Shown here one piece after another: positions 34,838 to 43,417 of a DNA stretch of 64,000 nucleotides. Position 1 is the stretch's first letter; each line of letters opens with the position of its first letter. Source of the DNA: Tessaracoccus flavescens. Its GTDB lineage: Bacteria > Actinomycetota > Actinomycetes > Propionibacteriales > Propionibacteriaceae. The stretch covers positions 2,790,001 to 2,854,000 of the forward strand of contig NZ_CP019607.1 of assembly GCF_001998865.1 (NCBI RefSeq), read 5' to 3'. Both the position numbers and the translations under genes were made by a program. The notes beneath the pieces were generated by a model. It saw only the letters and a list, made by a program, of their open reading frames with translations. It was not told the DNA's origin and searched no databases.

Positions 34838-36123
34838 AGTGATCTGAGCCGGTAGTTGACGAGGTTGCGGAAGCCGAGCGCGATGCCGCGGAGGTGTTCG
34901 AGCCGGCCGTTGATGGCTTCGGTGGGTCCGTTGCTGGAGCCGGGGTGGTCGAACCACGCCAGGATGTCGTCGCGTCGCTTTTCGAGTGTCCTGCCGAGTT
35001 GGGCGAGCTCTTCCAGCCCGGCCGGGACAGCGGTCTTGATCCGGTCGATCACCGAGGTGAGCAGCTTCTTCCCGACGTCGGCGTCGGGGTGTCGGTAGGC
35101 GTCGATGATGTCTTGGTAGGTCAGCCAGGTGACCTCGAGGGGGACTGCTTCATCGATGGCCCACAGTGCTGACAGGCGGGCCTTCTGCTTGTCGGTGAGT
35201 AGCGCCCGGCCGGTGCGCAGGGTACGTCGGGCCTTGTAGAGCGGATCATCGGCTCGGCCGCGGCCGCCGGTGAGTTCACGTTGGACGCGTTGTCGGGTGG
35301 CGTTCAGCTTGTCGCCCGCCAACGCGACCACGTGGAAGGGGTCCATCACGGCGGTGGCGTCGGGGACGGCTTCGGCGGCGGCGGTCTTGAAGCCGGTGAT
35401 GCCGTCCATCGCCACGATGGCGACCCGGGCCCGGAACTGGTCGGTCTGAGCCTCCAGCCAGGTCTTGAACGCCTTCTTCGAGCGACCCTCGACCAGGTCC
35501 AGCAGCCGGGCGGGGCCGGTGTCGTCCCGGATCGGGGTGAGGTCGATGATCACGGTCACGTACTTGTCGCCCTTGCGGGTGTGTCGCCAAGCGTGCTCGT
35601 CGACGCCGACGACCTCGACGCCGTCGAGCCGTCCCGGGTGGTCGATGAGGAGCTGGGTCCCGACGTCGGTCACGGCCATGTGGGCGGTGTCCCAGCTGAT
35701 GCCCAGCACGGCGGCGACACCGCTGATCGGGGTGTGATCGAGCACGACTTGGCACAGGGCCCACCAGTCCGCGGCCCTGGTCAGCTTCGACCGCGGTCGG
35801 GCCACCGTCTTCAGCGAATGCCGCCACACCCGCCCACACCCATCGCAGCGGAACCGGGGCACCCGGACCGACAGCCACGTCGGCCGTCGGCCCACGGGCA
35901 GGTGGGTGAACCGGCGTAGCACCTGGTCGTGCACCCGGCCCCCAGCGCCGCAGCGGGGACATCGGTCATCGACGGTGACGAGCGAGCAGAACAGGATCGC
36001 CTTGTCCGGCCAGATCTGCTGGGCGTCGACCCGCAGCCCGAGGGCGTCAACCCGAGCGAAGGTGGTCAGATCCGGGCTGGTGACCGGCGGGCAGGCGGGC
36101 GTCGTTGAGGTAGCGTCAGACAT
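34756..36123 (-). CDS. ISL3 family transposase (copy B), C-terminus replaced
   Basis: ATG 36123 (AAGG upstream; the frame extends to 36159). Zinc-ribbon CPRCGAGGRVHDQVLRR and CDGCGRVW, core VGVDEHAWRHTRKGDKYV, AMDGITGFKTAAAEA and VMDPFHVVALAGDKL, and SNGPTEAINGRLEHLRG near the end. After NYRLRSL the frame reads through copy A's inverted repeat, adding about 25 foreign residues. Probably still near full length, but the element cannot move alone without its left end. Confidence 0.8.
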   Translation of the reverse strand: MSDATSTTPACPPVTSPDLTTFARVDALGLRVDAQQIWPDKAILFCSLVTVDDRCPRCGAGGRVHDQVLRRFTHLPVGRRPTWLSVRVPRFRCDGCGRVWRHSLKTVARPRSKLTRAADWWALCQVVLDHTPISGVAAVLGISWDTAHMAVTDVGTQLLIDHPGRLDGVEVVGVDEHAWRHTRKGDKYVTVIIDLTPIRDDTGPARLLDLVEGRSKKAFKTWLEAQTDQFRARVAIVAMDGITGFKTAAAEAVPDATAVMDPFHVVALAGDKLNATRQRVQRELTGGRGRADDPLYKARRTLRTGRALLTDKQKARLSALWAIDEAVPLEVTWLTYQDIIDAYRHPDADVGKKLLTSVIDRIKTAVPAGLEELAQLGRTLEKRRDDILAWFDHPGSSNGPTEAINGRLEHLRGIALGFRNLVNYRLRSLALHRRQWSQGRHLSDPARWRSGGSGW

Positions 36124-36231
36124 GGGCCTTGTTGTTGCTGGATGGGATTCGACACCCACATCCTCGCGGCGACAAGGCTCCTCAACGCTCAGCCCGCGCC
36201 GTCACCCACCCACCCTCGATTGGGAAGAGCC
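34838..36231 (-). mobile_element. ISL3 family element, copy B, left end missing
   Basis: The right inverted repeat is TTGGGAAGAGCC ending at 36231. Where its left repeat should be, the sequence joins directly to the right end of copy A at 34837/34838. Its transposase differs strongly from A and C. Confidence 0.8.
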
Positions 36232-36247
36232 GTGTTACTCTTTGGGC

Positions 36248-36823
36248 ATGGTGGTACGCCGTTTGGAAAGCCTTGGTCTGATTATCGGACCCTTGCTGTT
36301 CGCCCTGTCACCGCTCTTCTGGATCGACGGACACTATGGAGTGACCGGCGGGCTTCTCATTGCCATAGCCGCCGTGCCCTGGGTGTACGGACTCATTGGG
36401 GAATACAACGCCCTCCGCCCCCGGTTTCCCCTTCTGTCGGGGCTATGGATGCTTCTGGTGCTGATCGGCATGTTCGGCACCGTCGCGTTCGGGCTGCAAG
36501 GCGTGTTTGAGAGTGTGTTCGGTATCACCGAGTTTCGCTCGCTAGCTACTTTCGACATCTACCCACTCCCGGTGGCTATTGTGCTGATTCTGGCCGGACC
36601 GCTCTTTCCGGTCGCGCTTTTGTCCTTGGGCGCAATGCATTGGTGGACCGGGCTCACGCCCCGCTGGAGCGCTGTGTCGTTGGTATTTGCGGCGGCTGCG
36701 TTCCCGGTTGCGCGGATATCTCGATCTGTCCCAGTTGCGTTCATCGCTGACCTCGTCATGCTCGCAGCCTTCTGTGTGGTCGCCTGGTTTGCCTGGCATC
36801 GAAGGGACGAGGAATCCATATAA
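36248..36823 (+). CDS. multi-pass membrane protein of unknown function
   Basis: 191 residues with about six hydrophobic helices, for example LGLIIGPLLFALSPLFW, GGLLIAIAAVPWVYGLI and LLVLIGMFGTVAFGLQGVF, ending in a charged HRRDEESI tail. ATG 36248 lies 17 bases after the right end of ISL3 copy B and has no clear ribosome site, so the original upstream region was probably lost. Base composition is less GC-rich than the chromosome. No family is recognised. Confidence 0.65.
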   Translation: MVVRRLESLGLIIGPLLFALSPLFWIDGHYGVTGGLLIAIAAVPWVYGLIGEYNALRPRFPLLSGLWMLLVLIGMFGTVAFGLQGVFESVFGITEFRSLATFDIYPLPVAIVLILAGPLFPVALLSLGAMHWWTGLTPRWSAVSLVFAAAAFPVARISRSVPVAFIADLVMLAAFCVVAWFAWHRRDEESI

Positions 36824-36895
36824 CTTGCGGCTTGCGCTCAATGATGCAGAACTCTGACCCTGATTTCCAGAACATCGCAAGAAAGGTGCGCTCCC

Positions 36896-37432
36896 ATGAC
36901 CACCCACTTCTATACTGCTTCAAGCCTCGACTGGTTCATCGCCACCCCCGAGCATTCCCTTGAGTGGCTGTTCAAGCAGGACTTCGATTTCGAAGGCCCC
37001 ATGGCATACCCAGAGTTCGTGAAAGGAATTGGCGCTCTCTTCATGGGTGCTTCCTAGTATGAGTGGCTACTGAGCAACCAAGATGAGTGGGGCTACGAGC
37101 AGCCGGTCTGGGTATTCACTCATCGCGACCTGCCCGTTCCAGAAGGCGCAGATATCCGCTTTGTTCAGGGTTCAGTGACGCAGGCTCACGCAGAGGCCGT
37201 CCTAGCTGCGCAGGGAAAAGATATTTGGGTGGTGGGCGGTGGCGACCTTGCTGGCCAGTTCGCAGATGCTGAGCTACTCGACGAAGTCTGGGTACAGTTC
37301 GCGCCGGTAACACTTGGTTCCGGCCAGCCTCTCCTTCCGCGAAATCTGCAACTCGAAATCATTGACCACGCTCGCAATCGCGATTTCATTTGCATTCGAT
37401 ACCGGGTACTCCGAGAGACGCCTCACCCGTAG
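36896..37432 (+). pseudogene. RibD C-terminal/YyaP-like dihydrofolate reductase-fold protein with amber stop
   Basis: ATG 36896 (GAAAGG upstream) begins THFYTASSLDWFIATPEHSLEWL and reaches FMGAS, where TAG (37055-37057, codon 54) replaces the usual Thr of the MG..TYEW motif. The same frame then continues YEWLLSNQDEWGY, IWVVGGGDLAGQF and WVQFAPVTLGSGQPLLP to 37432. One base-level lesion breaks an otherwise complete gene of about 178 residues. Confidence 0.8.
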
Positions 37433-37586
37433 ATCTTGAAATCCGCCGCAGACTCGCGCGCAGGCAGGAAGTGATCCACAGAATCGATCACTTGACAGAC
37501 TGGAAAGTGATAGCTTAATCGGCTCTTCACAGAAGTGAGTGGATCAGGGGTCTGAACCCGCCAGCGTCGAGTAGGCATCTGGCGAC

Positions 37587-38886
37587 GGTATGTCGACCTC
37601 GGGGTTATGTTGACCGACGTCGTGGGGTGCCTGTTCCAGTGCGGGTTGGGGCCTGATCCGGTCAACATAACGATGAATGCTCGGGTCGGGGTTCGCTTGA
37701 TCTGACCGGGCGATCGTTGGGATCGCCTGGCTTCGGGTCAGGAGGACCAAGATGGTGATTCATCGTGATCAGTGCCGCGCTGACGCGCGGGACGTGCTGG
37801 ACGAGTTCGAAGCGTGGCTGCTGCGGGAACGGTCCACGCAAGAGGGCACCGCTGCTGCCTACGCCGACACGTTCCGGCTCCTGCTGACCTACGCCCAGCA
37901 GGCCACCGGGATCGCCCCGTCGGCGTTGACCCTGGCCGATCTGGACGCGGACCTGATCGGCGGATTCCTCCAGCATCTGGAAACCGAGCGCGGCAACTCC
38001 GCCGCGACCCGCAACGCCCGCCGGGCCGCGCTGCGGTCGTTCTTCAGCTACGCCAGCTACCGGGCACCCGACGCGATCGCAACGATCAGCCAAGTCCTCG
38101 CGATCCCCGCGAAACGCACCAAGACCACCCTCGTGTCGTTCCTGACCGCTGCCGAAGCCGAAGCCCTCATCGCAGCCCCGGACACCGGCACCTGGCTCGG
38201 GCGCCGAGACCGGCTCCTGCTGCACCTGGGCATCCAAACCGGACTCCGCGTCAGCGAGCTGACCAGCCTGCACATCGACAGCATCCAGATCGGCCCGCAC
38301 AGCCAGCTCGAATGCATCGGCAAGGGCCGCAAGCAACGCGTGATCCCACTCCAGAAGAACACCGTCCAACTCCTCAACGCCTGGTTCGGCGAGCTTCCAC
38401 CCGTACCGGACGGGCCACTGTTCCCGACCCACGCCGGGACGCCACTGACCAGGGCTGCGGTCGGCAAGCTCATCGCCCGTCATACCGCTGCCGCGGTCGG
38501 ACGGTGTTCTTCCTTGGCCGAGAAGAACGTCACGCCCCACACGCTGCGGCACACTTGCGCAATGAGCCTGCTGCACGCCGGGATCGACACCGCGAGCATC
38601 GCGCTCTGGCTCGGGCACTCGAACATCCAGACCACGCAGATCTACCTCCACGCCGACCTCGAACTCAAACGACGAACCCTGGAACGCGTCCCCGCCGTCG
38701 ATGAGCGGCCACCGGCCCGCTACCAAGCCTCGGACGCTCTCATCGCGTTCCTCAAGAACCGCTGAACCCCGCACGGTTATGTTGATCGGCTCAGGCCCCA
38801 ACCCGCACTGGAACAGGCACCCCACGACGTCGGTCAACATAACCCCGAGGTCGACATACCATAGCTTATGCGGAATTCCGCATAAG
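37587..38886 (+). mobile_element. tyrosine-recombinase mobile element with 85-bp inverted repeats
   Basis: 1300 bp inserted in ISL3 copy C, with CGAC on both sides (37583-37586, 38887-38890); copy A supplies the empty site. The first 85 bases (37587-37671) match 38776-38860 inverted with two mismatches. Each arm contains its own inverted pair GTTATGTTGACC...GGTCAACATAAC, a likely recombinase-binding pair. Twenty-six extra bases containing most of a 24-bp palindrome lie only at the right end, as if a circle junction had been captured on one side. Confidence 0.8.
37752..38765 (+). CDS. tyrosine recombinase (phage-integrase/Xer type)
   Basis: 337 residues with GGAGG before ATG 37752. SAM-like N-terminal domain (FEAWLLRERSTQEGTAAAYADTF), then the catalytic domain: Arg in TGLRVSELTSL, Lys in GKGRKQRVIPL, HTLRHTCAMSLLHAGID, then GHSNIQTTQIYLHAD with His and Tyr nucleophile. 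All catalytic residues are present. It is the only gene of the element and presumably moves it. Confidence 0.93.
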   Translation: MVIHRDQCRADARDVLDEFEAWLLRERSTQEGTAAAYADTFRLLLTYAQQATGIAPSALTLADLDADLIGGFLQHLETERGNSAATRNARRAALRSFFSYASYRAPDAIATISQVLAIPAKRTKTTLVSFLTAAEAEALIAAPDTGTWLGRRDRLLLHLGIQTGLRVSELTSLHIDSIQIGPHSQLECIGKGRKQRVIPLQKNTVQLLNAWFGELPPVPDGPLFPTHAGTPLTRAAVGKLIARHTAAAVGRCSSLAEKNVTPHTLRHTCAMSLLHAGIDTASIALWLGHSNIQTTQIYLHADLELKRRTLERVPAVDERPPARYQASDALIAFLKNR

Positions 38887-38887
38887 C
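38864..38887. repeat. 24-bp perfect palindrome at one end of the recombinase element
   Basis: GCTTATGCGG AATT CCGCATAAGC reads the same on both strands. The last base belongs to the CGAC direct repeat. Its Xer-like symmetry (two arms around a 4-6 bp centre) makes it a candidate core site for the adjacent tyrosine recombinase. Confidence 0.6.
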
Positions 38888-39389
38888 GACGTAGTTGACG
38901 ATGCTGCGGAAGCCTCGGGCTGTGCCGCGGAGGTGTTCGAGCAATCCGTTGATCGCTTCGGTGGGGCCGTTCGAGGTGCCGGGGTGGTCGAAGAACGCGA
39001 GGATGTCATCGCGGCGCCGTTTCATCGTCTGCCCGAGCGAGCGGAGCTCGTCGAGGCCGGCGGGAACCCCGGCCTTGATGGCGTCGATCACCCGGGTCAT
39101 GATCTTCTTCCCCTCGGCTGGGTCGGGGGCCTGGTAGGCGTCGATCACGTCCTGGTAGATGCTCCAGGTGACCTCGAACGCGACATGCCGCTCGTCGGCG
39201 AGGACCTTCGCGAGCCGGTGCTGCTGCTTCTCTGTGAGCAGCGAAGCGCGGGTGCGGGCGACGCGTCGGATGCCGTAGAGCGGGTCACCGGAGCGGCCCC
39301 GATGCCCCAGTGTCTCTTGCTGGATGCGTTGCCTGCAGCGGTCGAGCTTGTCACCGACCAGGGCCACGACATGATACGGATCCATTACG

Positions 39390-40855
39390 GGCTCTTCGTA
39401 CTTGCGGTGGGTCGGGGGCGACACGCCGGGTGAGCGGGGTGGGCTGAGGTAGGGGTCGGGGCCCTCAGGATCAGGAGTTACCAAGCTTCTTATCCACCGA
39501 GGACCCCGACTGTGTCTGAGCCTACGACGTGTGCTGCGCGCTGCCCCCATGACGACGCCTACTGCGACAACTGTGACCGTCTGGTCGGCTTGCCCGGCGT
39601 GCACGTCATCGGAGTGGACCGGCGACCTGCCGGGCTGGTGGTCGAGGTCGAGTCCCCACCAGCGATGATGGGCTGCCCGACCTGCGGGGTGGTAGCCCGC
39701 AGCCATGGCCGACGGACGCTCACCTTGGTCGACATCCCCTGCTTCGGAGCCCCGACACGCGTGCGTTGGCGCAAACGCACGTGGACGTGTCCCGAGCCGT
39801 CCTGTCCCGTAGGGGTGTTCACCGAGCAGGACGAACAGATCGCCAAGCCACGCGCGATGCTCACCACCCGGGCGTGTCGCTGGGCGACCGAGCAGGTCCG
39901 ACGCGAGCACGCCAGCATCGCCGGGCTGGCTCGGCAGTTGGCCACCACGTGGCGGACTGTGTGGACCAGCATCGAGCCGATCCTGCAGCGTGCCGCCGCT
40001 GATGAGTCCCGGTTCGCCGGCGTGACCACGCTTGGGGTGGATGAGCACCTGTGGCACCACGTGAGCCCCCGCAAGCGTGGCCCCAAGGAGCTCACCGGCA
40101 TGGTCGACCTCACTCGTGACAAGGACGGACGCGTCCATGCCCGGCTGCTCGATCTGGTGCCGGGACGTTCGGGCACCGTGTACAAGACGTGGCTCGACCA
40201 GCGCGGGAAGGGGTTCAAGGCCGGGGTCGAGGTCGCCACCCTGGACCCGTTCCGCGGCTACAAGAACGCCATCGACGACAAGCCCGCCGACGCCACCGCC
40301 GTCCTTGATGCGTTTCATGTGGTCGCTCTGGCCAGCCGGGCCGTAGATGAGGTCCGCCGCCGCGTGCAGCAGGAGATCCACGGCCACCGGGGTCGTTCCG
40401 GCGACCCGCTCTACGGGATCCGTAACATCCTGCGTTGCGCGGCCGAACGGCTCACAGACAAGCAACACGCCCGCCTCGCCGCGGCGATCGCCGCCGATGA
40501 CCGCCACGACGCCGTCCACGTCGCCTGGCAGTGCGCCCAGAAGGTTCGAGCCGCCTACGCCCACCCCGACCCAGCCAAGGGCCGCCAGATTGCCGAGCAA
40601 GTCGTCGACGGGTTCCCCTCCTGCCCGATCCCCGAGATCGCCCGACTCGGCCGCACCCTCAGACAGTGGAAAGACGCCTTCCTGGCCTACTTCGACACCG
40701 GCCGCGCATCCAATGGCGGCACCGAGAGCATCAACGGGCTCATCGAGCTCCACCGACGCATCGCCAGAGGCTTCCGCAACCGCGAGAACTACCGACTACG
40801 CATGCTCCTCATCGGCGGCGGACTCAACCTCGACCCACCGCAGGTATGAAGAGCC
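39390..40855 (+). mobile_element. ISL3 family element, copy D, inserted in copy C
   Basis: 1466 bp with ends GGCTCTTCGTAC and GTATGAAGAGCC. Flanking 8-mers CCATTACG (39382-39389) and ACATTACG (40856-40863) agree at seven of eight positions, the 8-bp target duplication expected of ISL3. The element is complete and is a different subtype from its host. Confidence 0.9.
39512..40849 (+). CDS. ISL3 family transposase (copy D)
   Basis: 445 residues from GTG 39512. Zinc-ribbon CPTCGVVARSHGRR and CPEPSCPVG, core LGVDEHLWHHVSPRKRGPKE, LDPFRGYKNAIDD and VLDAFHVVALASRAVDEVRR, end FDTGRASNGGTESINGLIE. Intact, probably the active copy that jumped into copy C. Confidence 0.92.
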   Translation: MSEPTTCAARCPHDDAYCDNCDRLVGLPGVHVIGVDRRPAGLVVEVESPPAMMGCPTCGVVARSHGRRTLTLVDIPCFGAPTRVRWRKRTWTCPEPSCPVGVFTEQDEQIAKPRAMLTTRACRWATEQVRREHASIAGLARQLATTWRTVWTSIEPILQRAAADESRFAGVTTLGVDEHLWHHVSPRKRGPKELTGMVDLTRDKDGRVHARLLDLVPGRSGTVYKTWLDQRGKGFKAGVEVATLDPFRGYKNAIDDKPADATAVLDAFHVVALASRAVDEVRRRVQQEIHGHRGRSGDPLYGIRNILRCAAERLTDKQHARLAAAIAADDRHDAVHVAWQCAQKVRAAYAHPDPAKGRQIAEQVVDGFPSCPIPEIARLGRTLRQWKDAFLAYFDTGRASNGGTESINGLIELHRRIARGFRNRENYRLRMLLIGGGLNLDPPQV

Positions 40856-41749
40856 ACATTACGGTGGTGACGGTGTCGATGGCTTCGACGGCGGCGCTCT
40901 TGTAGCCGGTGAATCCGTCCATCGCGACGATCTCCACTCGGTTCCGAAACGAGTCGGTCTGGGCTTCGAGCCAGGTCTTGAACGCCTGCTTCGAGCGGCC
41001 CTCGACCACGGCCAGCAGGCGTGAGGGACCGGTTCTGGTCCTTGTCGGGGTCAGGTCGATGATGACGGTGACGTACTTGTCGCCGTGTCGTGTGTGTCGC
41101 CACGCGTGCTCATCGACGCCGACAATGGTGACCCCATCAAGCCGGTCTGGGGTGTCGATGAGCAGTTCGGTGCCGGCGGCCAGGATCGCGTCCGAGGCGG
41201 TGTTCCAGGCGACGCCGAGGTTGGCCGCGACCCGGGCGATCGACATCCGGTCGACCACGACCTGCTTGACCGCCAACATGATCGCGTCACGCGACAGCTT
41301 CCCCTTCGACGGCGCCGCCGCCGTGATGCTGTGACGCCAGATCCGTCGACACGGTACGCACCGGTAGCGAGGGACGACGATCTCCAGGATGGTGGGCTTC
41401 CAGCCGAACGGCACGTGCGCGAGCCGGCGCAGCACCGCATCATGCCGGGCGCCGTCCCGGCCGCACCCGCGGCATGGCTCGGCGGTGGTGGTGGGGCGGC
41501 ATCGCAGGACGGTGTGATCTGGTTCGACGCGTTGCGCGGTGACGGTCAGGCCGAGACGATCCAGTCGGCAGAACGTATCGAGGCAGGGTGGGGTAGCGTT
41601 TCGCACAAGGGCCCTTGGGTTTTCAGATGTGGCTTAGACACCTTCATCCTGCCAACCCGAGGGCCCCCACCTGCCCCCGACCCCGCCGAGTCCAGCGGGT
41701 CGGGCCGGTCACCCGCACCCCTTCACTCCACCGCCATCTGTGAAGAGCC

Positions 41750-42321
41750 GCATTATCGCGATCACCGGTATCTCGGGCCTCATCTCTGGCGCGATCTCAA
41801 TGGCGCTTGGCGAATACACCTCCGTGCGGACGCAGAACGAGCAGCTTCAAGTTGAGATCGACACCGAGCGCGACGCCCTCACTCGCAATCCAGAAGGCGA
41901 GGAGGCCGAACTCTCGATCATGTTCGAGTCGCTCGGCATGCACCCTAGTAGTACAGCTCGCGATGCCGCTTCACAGGTGCACGCGAACACCGAACAGGCG
42001 CTCAGAGTGCACCTCGCGCACGAACTTGGCTTGAGCCCCGACGAAAAGCAATCGCCGAGGGTGGCGGCAATCGCATCTCTTGTCTCCTTTAGTAGCGTGG
42101 GTGCGATTATCCCGGTCCTTCCGTTCCTGATCGGCTTCGGAACCCTCGGGTGGGGGCTCCTCTTCGGCGGAGTGGGTCTTCTCGCTGCGGGCTTCGCTGC
42201 CGCAAAGTTCACTGACCGCAACCCCTTCGCGAGCGCGGGCCGCCAGCTGCTCTTCGGCGGCATCGCCGTCGCGGCCACCTATGGCATTGGTACGCTCCTC
42301 GGGGTCTCACAACTCGGTTAA
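41750..42321 (+). pseudogene. VIT1/CCC1 family transporter, N-terminus removed by ISL3
   Basis: The remaining 190 residues start inside the first membrane helix region (IIAITGISGLISGAISMALGEYTSV, the conserved second-helix motif), followed by the cytoplasmic part (ELSIMFESLGM) and three C-terminal helices (VGAIIPVLPFLIG, GLLFGGVGLLAAGFAAA). VIT proteins move iron or manganese. The first ~40 residues and the promoter are replaced by the right end of ISL3 copy C; a GTG in the IS end could give a truncated product. Confidence 0.8.
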
Positions 42322-42434
42322 TCGGCGAAGATCGAGCCCACACTCTTCAGCAGCGCCCAATTGGCTTGGTGATCCTCAAAATCACGCGATCCTCGCAATT
42401 CGAATCTCTGCTGTGGCCGTAGGCTTAATAACGC

Positions 42435-42773
42435 ATGCCAAGCCCGGAGTTCGTCGACGCAGTGCTCGACGTCATCAGGCGCATCCCGCCAGGGCGCGTC
42501 ATGACATACGGTGACATTGCGCACGCACTTGGGTCCAACGCTCCGCGGGCAGTCGGTCGAGTGCTCGCCTACTACGGCCACGCCGTCACCTGGTGGCGAG
42601 TCGTGCCGGCGAGTGGACTGCCACCGCAGGGACACAGTCGTCTCGCCCTTCCCCGCTACCTTGAAGAGGGCACACCGCTCAGGTGCCAGGTATCGGAGGA
42701 CGACTACCGCATCGCTCTGTCATCGGCCCGACTCAGCTACGATCATGAAATTTACTCGGAGGTTGCCCCTTGA
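42435..42773 (+). CDS. alkyltransferase-like (ATL) DNA-lesion-binding protein, MGMT fold
   Basis: 112 residues. FVDAVLDVIRRIPPGRVMTYGDIAHALGSNAPRAVGRVL is the MGMT/Ada-type DNA-binding fold, with arginine finger and helix-turn-helix in order. The alkyl-acceptor PCHR is TWWR here, so the Cys is replaced by Trp as in ATL proteins, which flag O6-alkylguanine for excision repair without removing the alkyl group. The stop overlaps the TTG of the next gene. Confidence 0.85.
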   Translation: MPSPEFVDAVLDVIRRIPPGRVMTYGDIAHALGSNAPRAVGRVLAYYGHAVTWWRVVPASGLPPQGHSRLALPRYLEEGTPLRCQVSEDDYRIALSSARLSYDHEIYSEVAP

Positions 42774-43417
42774 ACCGTAATGCCCCACGACGAGGCGCAT
42801 CAAAAGGCAGCCCTCTGAGGTCGATCAAGCGACCGCAGTCAGCTGGCAAGAAGGCCGGGGCCGCCTCGAAAAAGCAGGCCGCTGCCAAGGCAACGCCCAA
42901 ACCGGAACGGGTGGAGCTGCCGACGCTGCAGCTCGGCTTCGTGCGCGGCGTGGCCCCAAGCAAGTGGGCCGAGCGTTGGGCGCGAGCAGTGCGAGAACAA
43001 CCGTTGGAACTCGTGCCTGTGGACCTGCACGAGGTTGAGAACGCCCGCACAGAGTTCGATGTATTGCTAGAACGAGTTGCACCCGGAGCTATTCCCGCGG
43101 GAAGCGAGGCGGCAGCGCGCACCCGGCACGCGATGCACCTCTACAACGAGACCATCGCTCTTGTGGTTCCGGCAGATCACGAGCTCGCGAAGCTGGGAGA
43201 GATTGATCTCGAGGATCTCTCCTTATTGACGCTCCTCGCACACCCGGATCACTTCGCCGAGTGGCCCGAACCCCAGGAGTGGAAAGACCCTTCTTGGACG
43301 CCACGAAACGCCAAGGCAACACTCGAGCTCGTAGCGACTGGGCTCGGCGGCGCGCTCATGGCGCAGCCCCTGGCCAGGCACCTCTCTAACAAGCGTGTGC
43401 ACGCCGTGATTCCCTGA
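42770..43417 (+). CDS. LysR-type substrate-binding domain protein without HTH
   Basis: 215 residues from TTG 42770, overlapping the ATL stop. The first ~48 residues are a Lys/Ala/Arg-rich tail (GKKAGAASKKQAAAK), then a LysR-like effector domain (LQLGFVRGVAPSKWAERWA, IALVVPADHELAKLGEIDLEDL, GLGGALMAQPLARHL). There is no helix-turn-helix. The C-terminus (VHAVIP) ends just where the next IS begins, so the last residues may be lost. In related genomes such proteins partner small DNA-binding genes; here the partner would be ATL. Confidence 0.7.
   Translation: MNRNAPRRGASKGSPLRSIKRPQSAGKKAGAASKKQAAAKATPKPERVELPTLQLGFVRGVAPSKWAERWARAVREQPLELVPVDLHEVENARTEFDVLLERVAPGAIPAGSEAAARTRHAMHLYNETIALVVPADHELAKLGEIDLEDLSLLTLLAHPDHFAEWPEPQEWKDPSWTPRNAKATLELVATGLGGALMAQPLARHLSNKRVHAVIP

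Larger units (their letters stand above)
37527..41606 (-). pseudogene. ISL3 transposase (copy C) in three pieces
   Basis: From ATG 41606 the N-terminal 60% runs to about 40856, the next piece is 38891-39389 and the last is 37527-37586. The zinc-ribbon differs from copy A (EPCRGCGRDGARHD), while the rest is identical to A at protein level where compared. The gene cannot be translated whole. Confidence 0.88.
37521..41749 (-). mobile_element. ISL3 family element, copy C, interrupted twice
   Basis: Left repeat GGCTCTTCACAGAAG at 37521; right end CTGTGAAGAGCC to 41749. Removing the tyrosine-recombinase insert and its 4-bp repeat (1304 bp) and ISL3 copy D with its 8-bp repeat (1474 bp) leaves 1451 bp, the size of copy A. 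Flanks GCTTAATC (37513-37520) and GCATTATC (41750-41757) match at 6 of 8 positions, so a clean target duplication is not shown. The right end truncates a VIT-family gene. Confidence 0.88.

Noticed and set aside
37513..41757. GCTTAATC and GCATTATC as target duplication of ISL3 copy C
   Set aside because: Two of eight bases differ and the flanking genes are unrelated; deletion or recombination is as likely.
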